DNA from: Bin5 sp965200685
Lineage (GTDB): Bacteria; Chloroflexota; Anaerolineae; Caldilineales; Caldilineaceae
DNA length: 64,000 nucleotides
Reading direction: 5' to 3'
NCBI GenBank assembly: GCA_965200685.1
Contig: OZ241379.1
Coordinates: 4,278,001 to 4,342,000, forward strand
The notes under the pieces are model-generated. The model was not told the DNA's origin and ran no database searches. It saw nothing but the letters and a program-made list of their open reading frames with translations. Shown here piece by piece: positions 43,478-51,400 of this stretch. How positions within the stretch are numbered: the first letter of the stretch is position 1; each line of letters starts with the position of its first letter. Position numbers and translations under genes: made by a program.

Positions 43478-44665
43478 ATGGCCACCAGTCCATCCACAGA
43501 ATTACAAGAGCGAGACCGCCGTCTTGCGAAACAACGAATGCGGGCCACGAGCAACGCAAGCTCAACAGACCTTCATCTTCCGAACTTATCTATCAGAGGA
43601 TTTCGCGGCATCCAAGACCTGACGATTGCACACTTGGGCCGCGTGACCCTGTTCGGCGGCCAGAACGGGGTCGGCAAGACGACCCTGCTCGAGGCGGTGC
43701 GGATATATGCCGCACGCGGCAGCTATTCTGTTCTCACAGACATATTGAGGAAGCGTGAGGAGGTTCTTGATGATGAAGATGAAGACGGGGACCCAATCCT
43801 TGCGCTCAATTGGGAAGCATTCTTCTATGGTAGGCACATCTCATCAGCTGCACGCATCGCCATCGGCCCTACAAACGACAACGACCAACTTCACATTGAT
43901 ACGACGCCGCTCAGTCGAGAAGAATCTGTGCGCTGGGAGAGATTTGTGCCTGCCTACATAGATAGAGATGTAAAAATGCTCAGGATCAGACTCCAAGATA
44001 AGGTGCAAACAACCCCGATGACTTCTTTGCGTAATCTAAGGGAACGCAGGCTTTTCTGGAATGATGATTCTGAACTCCCTCCTGAAATTCAATGCGAGTC
44101 TTTGGGGCCGAGTTTGTTGAGCAATATAGATATGGCGCGATTCTGGGACAAGGTAGCACTCACCGTTGACGAAATCCGGGCAGTGGATGCGTTGAACCTG
44201 ATTTTCGGTGATACAGTAGAGCGTGTGGCTGTGATCGGCGATGTGAGGGGATCTCATTTTCCATATAGCAGGCGCGTAGTTGTAAAGATCAAGGGGGAAG
44301 ATTGGCCTGTCCCCCTGAAAAGCCTCGGCGATGGAGCAGTACGTCTATTCGGTGTTGCTCTGGCTCTCGCCAACAGCCGGGGCGGGTTCCTGCTGATTGA
44401 CGAAGCGGAAAACGGCATCCATCACTCCATACAGCGCGCCTTCTGGAAGATGGTGCTGAAGACAGCACATGAGAACGATGTACAGGTTTTTGCCACAACA
44501 CATAGCTGGGACTGTGTGGCCGGCTTCGCGCAAGCGGCCACGAAGTTAGAGGAAGTGGAAGGTATTTATGTGCGCCTTGATGAGGACGATGACCAAGTTC
44601 GTGCAGTAGAGTATCCTGAGGATGATCTCAAGGTCGCAGCCAAGCAAGGCATTGAGGTGCGCTAA
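43478..44665 (+). CDS. AAA ATPase of a split OLD/PARIS-like pair
   Basis: A 395-residue ATPase of the AAA_15/AAA_21 type. Walker A is FGGQNGVGKTTLLEAV near residue 58, the signature region LKSLGDGAVRLFGVALA near 275, Walker B LLIDEAENGIHH near 303, and the H-motif QVFATTHSWDCV near 330. The residues before the first strand are charged and possibly disordered. The TOPRIM-type gene begins 3 bases after its stop, and no TOPRIM domain is fused, so this resembles the two-gene organisation of PARIS (AriA-AriB) and split OLD systems. AAGGAT precedes the ATG. The exact family is not certain. Confidence 0.82.
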   Translation: MATSPSTELQERDRRLAKQRMRATSNASSTDLHLPNLSIRGFRGIQDLTIAHLGRVTLFGGQNGVGKTTLLEAVRIYAARGSYSVLTDILRKREEVLDDEDEDGDPILALNWEAFFYGRHISSAARIAIGPTNDNDQLHIDTTPLSREESVRWERFVPAYIDRDVKMLRIRLQDKVQTTPMTSLRNLRERRLFWNDDSELPPEIQCESLGPSLLSNIDMARFWDKVALTVDEIRAVDALNLIFGDTVERVAVIGDVRGSHFPYSRRVVVKIKGEDWPVPLKSLGDGAVRLFGVALALANSRGGFLLIDEAENGIHHSIQRAFWKMVLKTAHENDVQVFATTHSWDCVAGFAQAATKLEEVEGIYVRLDEDDDQVRAVEYPEDDLKVAAKQGIEVR

Positions 44666-44668
44666 GCC

Positions 44669-45295
44669 ATGACCCGTCCTACACATCCTGATTCAAAGCC
44701 GCCATATATTCTCCTGGTCGAAGGGCAGAACGACAAGCACGTTGTTGGACATATCTGTGCCCGTCTTCAACTAGCACTGTCTTTTTCCATTGTAGATAAA
44801 GATGGCATTGACAACTTACAATCTTCCATCTTCACCGAAATCAACGATTCTGATAGACAGACCGTTGGTATTCTTGTGGATGCCAACGACAATTTGACAG
44901 CGCGTTGGGACGCGGTAACCGAGCAAATTCGGAGAGCAGGCATCGATCCACCCGCATCTCCCGATTCAGCTGGGACAATCATAGAAAGCAAGCCCCGCGT
45001 CGGCATCTGGTTGATGCCCGACAATACATCACCCGGCGAACTTGAAGACTTTGTGGTGCAAATGATCCCTGCTGGAGATAGAGTGTGGCCGTTGTCCAAT
45101 CGCTACATTGAGGAGATTCCGACAGAAGACCGAAAGTTCATTGAGAGCAAGACACAGAGAGCCAAGCTGCATGCCTGGTTGGCGGCAAGGGAAGACCCTA
45201 GGCAAATGGGCTTGGCTATTAAAACGAAGGATTTAGAAATTGATGGCCCTCTCTGTCAAAAATTCGTTGTTTGGCTCACGAAGCTGTTCGGATAG
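44669..45295 (+). CDS. TOPRIM-like DUF3226 protein
   Basis: A 208-residue protein resembling DUF3226, a TOPRIM-fold family. The TOPRIM glutamate is in YILLVEGQNDKHVVGHI near residue 17, and the DxD motif in VGILVDANDNLTARWD near residue 69. A conserved later block is VGIWLMPDNTSPGELEDFV. These residues bind Mg2+ in OLD-type nucleases and topoisomerases. It follows the ATPase by 3 bases and probably forms a complex with it. In analogy with PARIS and Gabija, the ATPase could sense and the TOPRIM protein cut nucleic acid; that is inference. A fragment of its 3' end is duplicated at 46663. Confidence 0.82.
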   Translation: MTRPTHPDSKPPYILLVEGQNDKHVVGHICARLQLALSFSIVDKDGIDNLQSSIFTEINDSDRQTVGILVDANDNLTARWDAVTEQIRRAGIDPPASPDSAGTIIESKPRVGIWLMPDNTSPGELEDFVVQMIPAGDRVWPLSNRYIEEIPTEDRKFIESKTQRAKLHAWLAAREDPRQMGLAIKTKDLEIDGPLCQKFVVWLTKLFG

Positions 45296-45315
45296 ATATC
45301 TGTTTGTCTGCATTT

Positions 45316-45849
45316 TGTCTGAATCAGGATTTACAAGATTCTAGGATTGTCAGGATTACTGCTTCACTAGCCGACCACATCATCCTGTAAATCCTTTAAT
45401 CCCCTTAATCCTGATTCAGACACCCACCTCTGTCTGAATCAGGATTTACCAGATTCTTCGATTCTCAGGATTCCTGCCCATCCACACGCAGCACGCTACC
45501 CCGAACCACATCATCCTGTAAATCCTTTAATCCCCTTAATCCTGATTCAGACACCCACCTCTGTCTGAATCAGGATTTACCAGATTCTTCGATTCTCAGG
45601 ATTACTGCCCATCCACACGCAGCACACTACCCCGAACCGCATCATCCTGCTAATCCCAGCAATCCTGATTCTGTCTATCCCACCAACCCTGCCGAACCAC
45701 ATCATCCCGTAAATCCTTTAATCCCCTTAATCCTGATTCAGACATCCACCTCGGTCTGAATCAGGATTTACCAGATTCTTCGATTCTCAGGATTCCTGCC
45801 CATCCACACGCAGCACACTACCCCGAACCGCATCATCCTGCTAATCCCA
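45316..45849. repeat. Tandem repeat array block 1 (units with terminal inverted repeats)
   Basis: Four head-to-tail units at 45316-45422, 45431-45553, 45562-45744 and 45754-45849 (last one cut short). Each begins TGTCTGAATCAGGATT and ends AATCCTGATTCAGACA, which are inverted copies. Units are separated by a constant 8-9-base spacer of the form YCCACCTC. Inner parts share CCACATCATCCTGTAAATCC and TTTAATCCCCTTAATCCTG. The third unit has an inner duplication. No coding potential. Confidence 0.9.
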
Positions 45850-45941
45850 GCGCGCTGCAGGATCTCCCGCCGAATCGTGGCCACCCGTTCCTGCAGCGGC
45901 GATACATAGTCGCCCTCAAGCCAACCCGACACGGACGGGGC
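45850..45941 (-). pseudogene. Duplicated fragment of the Eco57I-type R-M gene (fragment 1)
   Basis: About 92 bases nearly identical to 50865-50956 inside the large R-M gene, in the same orientation. It is joined directly to the truncated fourth repeat unit. It codes for nothing by itself and is a leftover of a second copy or a gene-conversion tract. Confidence 0.85.
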
Positions 45942-45944
45942 TTG

Positions 45945-45974
45945 TTGTCAAAAACTGGTCGTCTAAAGTATACT
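45945..45974 (+). promoter_or_regulatory. Promoter of the small coiled-coil membrane gene
   Basis: TTGTCA at 45945-45950 and TATACT at 45969-45974 with an 18-base spacer, starting immediately after the R-M gene fragment ends. It leaves a leader of about 65 bases before the ATG at 46045. Confidence 0.5.
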
Positions 45975-46044
45975 TTTGTAATACATTGTAATACGTGGGT
46001 ACCATGCTATTTGTGTTTTGACAGTCAAAGAAAGAGGGCTGGTT

Positions 46045-46386
46045 ATGGCAGCGGTGACGAGTGAAGACGTTCAGGTGTTGCGGGCAGAGGTACAGGCGTT
46101 GACGGCTGCCCAGGCGCAGGATAGAGCAGAACTGCAATCGTTGGCTAAGCAGTTTGCGAACCTGGATGGCCAGTTCGGCGAATTGGATAAGCGGTTGGCT
46201 ACGAAGGCAGACGTAGAGAAGGCTATAAGCGAGGTGCGGTCTGATATTCAGTCTGTGCAAATAGAACAAGCGGGCGTCAAGACGTCTCTACGTTGGATAA
46301 CGTGGCTGCTGTCTCTCGGCTTCTCTGCGGTCATTGCCCTCGGCGTGGCTGGGTTGGTGCAGTTGCTGCGTATGGCTGGCGGGTAG
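46045..46386 (+). CDS. Small coiled-coil protein with C-terminal membrane anchor
   Basis: A 113-residue protein. Residues about 5-80 form a coiled coil (VLRAEVQALTAAQAQDRAEL and ISEVRSDIQSVQIEQAGVKT). The C-terminal helix at about 84-108 (WITWLLSLGFSAVIALGVAG) is membrane-spanning. The layout resembles DUF1640 and XhlA-type proteins. It is flanked on both sides by fragments of the R-M gene that are contiguous in order, as if it had replaced the middle of a second R-M copy. It has its own promoter. Function unknown. Confidence 0.65.
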   Translation: MAAVTSEDVQVLRAEVQALTAAQAQDRAELQSLAKQFANLDGQFGELDKRLATKADVEKAISEVRSDIQSVQIEQAGVKTSLRWITWLLSLGFSAVIALGVAGLVQLLRMAGG

Positions 46387-46398
46387 GCTTCAAAACAA

Positions 46399-46602
46399 AT
46401 AGATGGAGCCGAGCTGCTGTACCGACATGTCCCGATAGTTGACGAAGCGACGTAGGCCACTTCGTTCGTCATGGGTATGCTTTGGTTGGTAGATGAGCGG
46501 TGCGATGCTGGCATCCGGCAGACGCACTTGCTCCAGCAGGCCAGCGGCCCTTGACGCGAACAGCCCGCCATTGTAGGGCGGCAGACCGATGGAGGCATCG
46601 CC
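46399..46602 (-). pseudogene. Duplicated fragment of the Eco57I-type R-M gene (fragment 2)
   Basis: 204 bases align without length change to 51317-51520 of the large R-M gene, same orientation, with scattered substitutions. Together with fragment 1 the order matches the intact gene, with the segment corresponding to 50957-51316 replaced by the small coiled-coil gene. Confidence 0.88.
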
Positions 46603-46662
46603 CTCTTTGGCACAGAAAATTTTGTCATTGTTACCATTATTTCTCTATTAAAATTTCTCGTG

Positions 46663-46701
46663 CCAAAATTCGTTGTTTGGCTCACGAAGCTGTTCGGATA
46701 G
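46663..46701 (+). pseudogene. Duplicated 3' end of the DUF3226 TOPRIM gene
   Basis: This short stretch repeats the last codons of the TOPRIM gene (encoding KFVVWLTKLFG and the stop) and continues into the following ATCTGTTTGTCTG and first repeat unit, as at 45256-45325. The only gap is an 11-base difference just before the repeat. It shows that a segment carrying gene end plus array start was copied. Confidence 0.85.
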
Positions 46702-46710
46702 ACATCTGTT

Positions 46711-47084
46711 TGTCTGAATCAGGATTTACAAGATTCTAGGATTGTCAGGATTACTGCTTCACTAACCGACCACATCATCCTACTCTTCAATCCCTCAATC
46801 CTGATTCTGTCTATCCCCCTCTGTCTGAATCAGGATTTACAAGATTTTTCAATTCTCAGGATTACTGCTTCACTAGCCGCCCGCATCATCCTGCGAATCC
46901 CAGCAATCTTGATTCTGTCTATCCCACCAACCCTGCCGAACCACATCATCCTGTAAATCCTTTAATCCCCTTAATCCTGATTCAGACATCCACCTCGGTC
47001 TGAATCAGGATTTACAAGATTCTTCGATTCTCAGGATTACTGCTTCACATCCTACTCTTCAATCCCTTAATCCTGATTCAGACA
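46711..47084. repeat. Tandem repeat array block 2
   Basis: Three units: one starting at 46711 (its 3' end recombined near 46814), then 46822-46988 and 46998-47084. They have the same terminal inverted repeats and 8-9-base spacers as block 1. About 90 bases of unassigned sequence lie between it and the GxxExxY gene end; I see no gene there. Confidence 0.88.
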
Positions 47085-47173
47085 ATTTAATCTCCGTCCC
47101 AAACGCGCCCAATAGCAGTCTTCCCCGCGAAGCCTTCAATTAACTCCCGGTTGGCGGCGAGGGCCTGTTCGCT

Positions 47174-47575
47174 TCACTCTGTGCCTGTTGTCTGTCTGCC
47201 TCTGATTTTTTTGTCATTGAACAATCGTTTGACCTCTAAACTTCTTGACCCAAAATTGAGCAAAAGACCCACTTCAAAATCGTAAGCGACTACATAGTTT
47301 TTGGCCTGTGCAATATGAACATCCTCAAGGCTTTTCAATGCCTTTAGTTCTACCACGACTTGATTCGCTACAACAAAGTCGGCTCTTCTTGACCCTACGA
47401 CCATGCCTTCATAATAGATAGATTGTTCCACTTCCCGACCAAAATCAAGTCCAGCCCGTTCCATCTCAATCGCAAGGCATCTCTGATAGATGACCTCTTG
47501 AAATCCGATGCCAAGCGTATTATGCACTTTCATCGCACAACCAATAATCTGATATGTCAGGTCATCGTCTATCAT
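47174..47575 (-). CDS. GxxExxY family protein
   Basis: A 133-residue protein carrying the family signature GIGFQEVIYQRCL (GxxExxY). It also has the PD-(D/E)XK-like pattern RRADFVVANQVVVELKAL with D and ExK, suggesting a nuclease fold; AKNYVVAYDFEVGLLLNFGS completes the family. It lies inside the repeat array, between blocks 2 and 3, on the opposite strand to the TOPRIM gene. Members are often found alone or near repeats; no function is established that I know of. The start ATG at 47575 lacks a clear ribosome-binding site. Confidence 0.88.
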   Translation of the reverse strand: MIDDDLTYQIIGCAMKVHNTLGIGFQEVIYQRCLAIEMERAGLDFGREVEQSIYYEGMVVGSRRADFVVANQVVVELKALKSLEDVHIAQAKNYVVAYDFEVGLLLNFGSRSLEVKRLFNDKKIRGRQTTGTE

Positions 47576-47595
47576 CTTATCTGCCTCTCCCCCTC

Positions 47596-48440
47596 TGTCT
47601 GAATCAGGATTTACCAGATTCTTCGATTCTCAGGATTCCTGCCCATCCACACCTACCCCGAACCACATCATCCTGCTAATCCCAGCAATCTTGATTCTGT
47701 CTATCCCACCAACCCTGCCGACCACATCATCCTGTAAATCCTTTAATCCCCTTAATCCTGATTCAGACACCCACCACTGTCTGAATCAAGATTTACTAGA
47801 TTCTTCGATTGTCAGGATTCCTGCTTCACTAGCCGCCCGCATCATCCTGCGAATCCCATCAATCCTGATTCTGTCTATCCCACCAACCCTGCCGACCACA
47901 TCATCCCGTAAATCCTTTAATCCCCTTAATCCTGATTCAGACATCCACCTCGGTCTGAATCAGGATTTACCAGATTCTTCGATTCTCAGGATTCCTACCC
48001 ATCCACACGCAGTACACTACTCCGAACCGCATCATCCTGTAAATCCTTTAATCCCCTTAATCCTGATTCAGACATCCACCTCTGTCTGAATCAGGATTTA
48101 CCAGATTCTTCGATTCTCAGGATTACTGCTTCACTAGCCGCCCGCATCATCCTAATAATCCCATCAATCCTAATTCTGTCTATCCCACCAACCCTGCCGA
48201 ACCACATCATCCCGTAAATCCTTTAATCCCCTCAATCCTGATTCAGACATCCACCTCTGTCTGAATCAGGATTTACCAGATTCTTCGATTCTCAGGATTA
48301 CTGCCCATCCACACGCAGCACACTACCCCGAACCACATCATCCTGCGAATCCCAGCAATCCTGATTCTGTCTATCCCACCAACACTGCCGAACCACATCA
48401 TCCTGTAAATCCTTTAATCCCCTTAATCCTGATTCAGACA
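47596..48440. repeat. Tandem repeat array block 3
   Basis: Five units: 47596-47769, 47778-47943, 47953-48074, 48083-48249 and 48258-48440. Lengths alternate between about 122 and 166-183 bases because some units contain an extra inner segment (AATCCTGATTCTGTCTATCC). All have TGTCTGAATCAGGATT-type left ends and AATCCTGATTCAGACA right ends. The last unit overlaps the 3' end of the R-M gene and supplies its stop codon. Confidence 0.9.
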
Positions 48441-51400
48441 TCCACCACCATCTCCACATCCCCGGCTGCCAGCGCATTCATATACGCCAGCACTAGCTCT
48501 CGCGTACGGTAGCTGCCAAACTCCGCCTCATCCTGCCGACGCACAATCGAAAACGTACCCAGCACATAGTCGGCATCCTCACGCGACAGCCCATAGAGAT
48601 GAAAATAGAGCGCATCCAGCCGCGCACGCAGATGACGCCGTTCCTCTACATCCCAGACAAAGGGCCCACCATCATAGCCCAGGACCTGGGCAAAAGGGGC
48701 CATGTCATGGGATGTATAGGTAAGCCGCAACACATGCTCCCGCACAAGCTCAGCTGCGGTCAGCGGCCCGAAGCGGCGGGCGTAGCTGTCGCTGGCAATG
48801 ACAGGAAATTGTTCAAGGATGTAGAGATTCAAACTTGTACTTTGCATCTTGCACCTTGCCACGAAATCCAAACACATAGCATTTAGATTCGCCAGCAGAC
48901 AGGTGGCAGCCACAGGGTCGTCTGTGACGAGTAGGGAAAGTGTATTGCCAGCACCCGCCCATGGAACAATGGCTGCGACACACGTTCGCATATTCGTTGA
49001 GTTGGTAATGGCACGGAAGCCAAGGGTCCAGCCGCGCCTCTCTGGGAAGCGTCGTTCAACAGCCGCGGCCGGCACCCAGTACTGGGATTGGGGCAGGAAG
49101 GAGGGGTCTGCATGCTGGGCCTCACTGACTGCCTCGCTCAGGTAGGGGTTGTGGGTACTCTGCGGGTTGATACGCACAGAATTGGCCCGGTGGTCAAATT
49201 GCCAGATCATGCGGCCCTGGTACAAGGGCAGGTAAAGGACATCCCCCTGCTGCCAGCGGTTGCCCGCTACAGGGTAGAAGCCCTCATCGTCAAGCTGCGC
49301 GGCACTACGGAACAGATGCGAGTCGTTGGTTATATGGAACATGTTCATATAGCTGACAGGCCAAGCCCGCTGTTCCTGCCTTTGGTCTACCAATACCGGG
49401 TGATGCTCATAGATGCGGCGGCAGATGTCCGCGTCCCGCCGGCTACGGAACACAGGCGCGGTGCCTGTGTTGGGGTTGACCCGCGCGAAGTCTGCAGGAG
49501 TCAGCGGAAAGCAACGTTCTGGGTCGTCAATCGTCTCTGTATCATGCAGGAAAAAGGCGCAGCGGGTCTCCTTGAACTGCCGCCCGCCAAAGATGAGGGC
49601 GCAGAACTTGAACCGGGCGTGGACATCCTTGAAGAACTTCTTTTTGTTCTCAAAGTCGAACAGGCCGGCAATCCGGCCAGTGGTCGATACGGATTGGAAG
49701 AAGCGGGATGCCGTTTTGTCCGCGTAGATGCCCGATGGTGTCAGCAGGCCGATGATGCCATCTGGCTTGACCAAGCGCATGGCCCGCTCCACGAACAGGG
49801 AATAGAGATTGATGTCGCCGCTGCTCAACAAGGGGTAATGCCCACTCCCGCGCACCAGTTGGCCGAGTTTGTCTGCCCGCTGTTTGGCCGCGTCAAACTC
49901 TGCAGCCAGGGGGTGATCCGAGTCTCGCAGCGCGGCAATGCCACGCCGGCGGACAGCCGCAGTCGGGGCCAGGGCAAGCTGTGGGAAACGAGTCGCGAAC
50001 CACTCCACCTCCTGTAGTTTGATACGATCCCAAGGCGGGTTGCCGATCACCACATCAAAACCGCCCGGCGGCTGCATGTCCTGCCAGCCATGCCATACAC
50101 CCGGGAACGCCACCTCCCAATGAAAGAACCCTTCCCGCGCAGCGATGGCCCTTGCCTGGTCCCACAGTTTGGCAAAGTCCGGCCGGGACGAATCTGCTAG
50201 GCAAGCCACCACATCATCCTGATAATCCCCGTTTCGATTGCCACCGCTAAGTCCAATGGCAAAATCAAAGGGTGGCGGAAGCGAAACTCCTGATTCAGAC
50301 AATCCACCCGGGATGCGGCTGGGTCCGTTGACCAGGAGTTGATAGGCCTGCTGCGGCTGCTTGTTGAGAGTCTCGATCAGGGATGCTTCATAATCGCTGC
50401 GTTCTCTCTTCTTCATGCCGGCCGTCAGCCAGCGCAGGCCACAGAGAAAATCAAGCAGGCCGCGCAGGTCCGCGGTCGTCTCCTCAACGCCCCGGAACAG
50501 TACAGCCGATTCCTGCACTTCGGCCACATCCGCATCCGACATCTCCTCAATGCGCTGCATCCCTTGGCTGGCGGCCTCCGCGCCGGCAATGGCACTTTGG
50601 GCGAACAGCCCGCCCAATCGTGTAAGTTCCTCAATGGCATCATAGACCTGCAGGCCGACCAGCGAATCGCCACAGCGGAGATGATGGTCTAGGAAAGACA
50701 AAGGCGCGCCTACAGTGAAGCTGTGCAGCCACAATGACACCTTAGCTAACTCAACAGTCAGAGGGTTCTTGTCCACCCCGTAGATACAGCGTTTGAGTAC
50801 TAGGCGGCGGATGATAGCCTGATCCGTGAGCTGGGCCTCGTCAATGATCCAGTTGCATCTCTGCGCGCGCTGCAGGATTTCCTGCCGAATCGTGGCCACC
50901 CGTTCCTGCAGCGGCGATACATAGTCGCCCTCAAGCCAACCCGGCACGTCCGGGGCATATTCGATCAGGTCCGCGATGGCATCAGAGAGGAAATCGACTG
51001 CGGTGACCAGGAAATGCCCGCTGCCCATGGCCGGGTCCAAAACCTTTAGGTTCAGGACCGCCTCGGCCGGGTCTATTTTGAGCAGTTCCGCTTTGCGTTG
51101 CTCCTTTGGCCGGCGGTCGCTTTTGAGTTCGGCTGATTTTTCCTCAAACAGCTTGCGCCGTTCCTCGACCAATGGTTTCAGGGTATGCTCGAAGAGCAGG
51201 TCCACCAGCTCCTGGGGGGTGAAGAAGCTGCCGCTGTCCTTGCGCGCGTACGGGCTAGGGCGTACAACAATGCTGCCATCAGCCTTTCGGCTCAACTCCT
51301 GCTCCAACAGGCGTTCATAGATGGAGCCGAGCTGCTGTACCGACATGTCCCGATAGTTGACGAAACGACGTAGGCTGTTTCGTTCGTCAAGGGTATGGCT

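Noticed and set aside
43478..45295. Gabija (GajA-GajB) system
   Set aside because: There is no UvrD-like helicase, and the ATPase and TOPRIM parts are on separate chains, unlike GajA.
45316..48440. CRISPR array
   Set aside because: The units are long, of unequal length and themselves bounded by inverted termini. The constant 8-9-base gaps are nearly identical in sequence instead of being unique spacers, and no cas genes are present.
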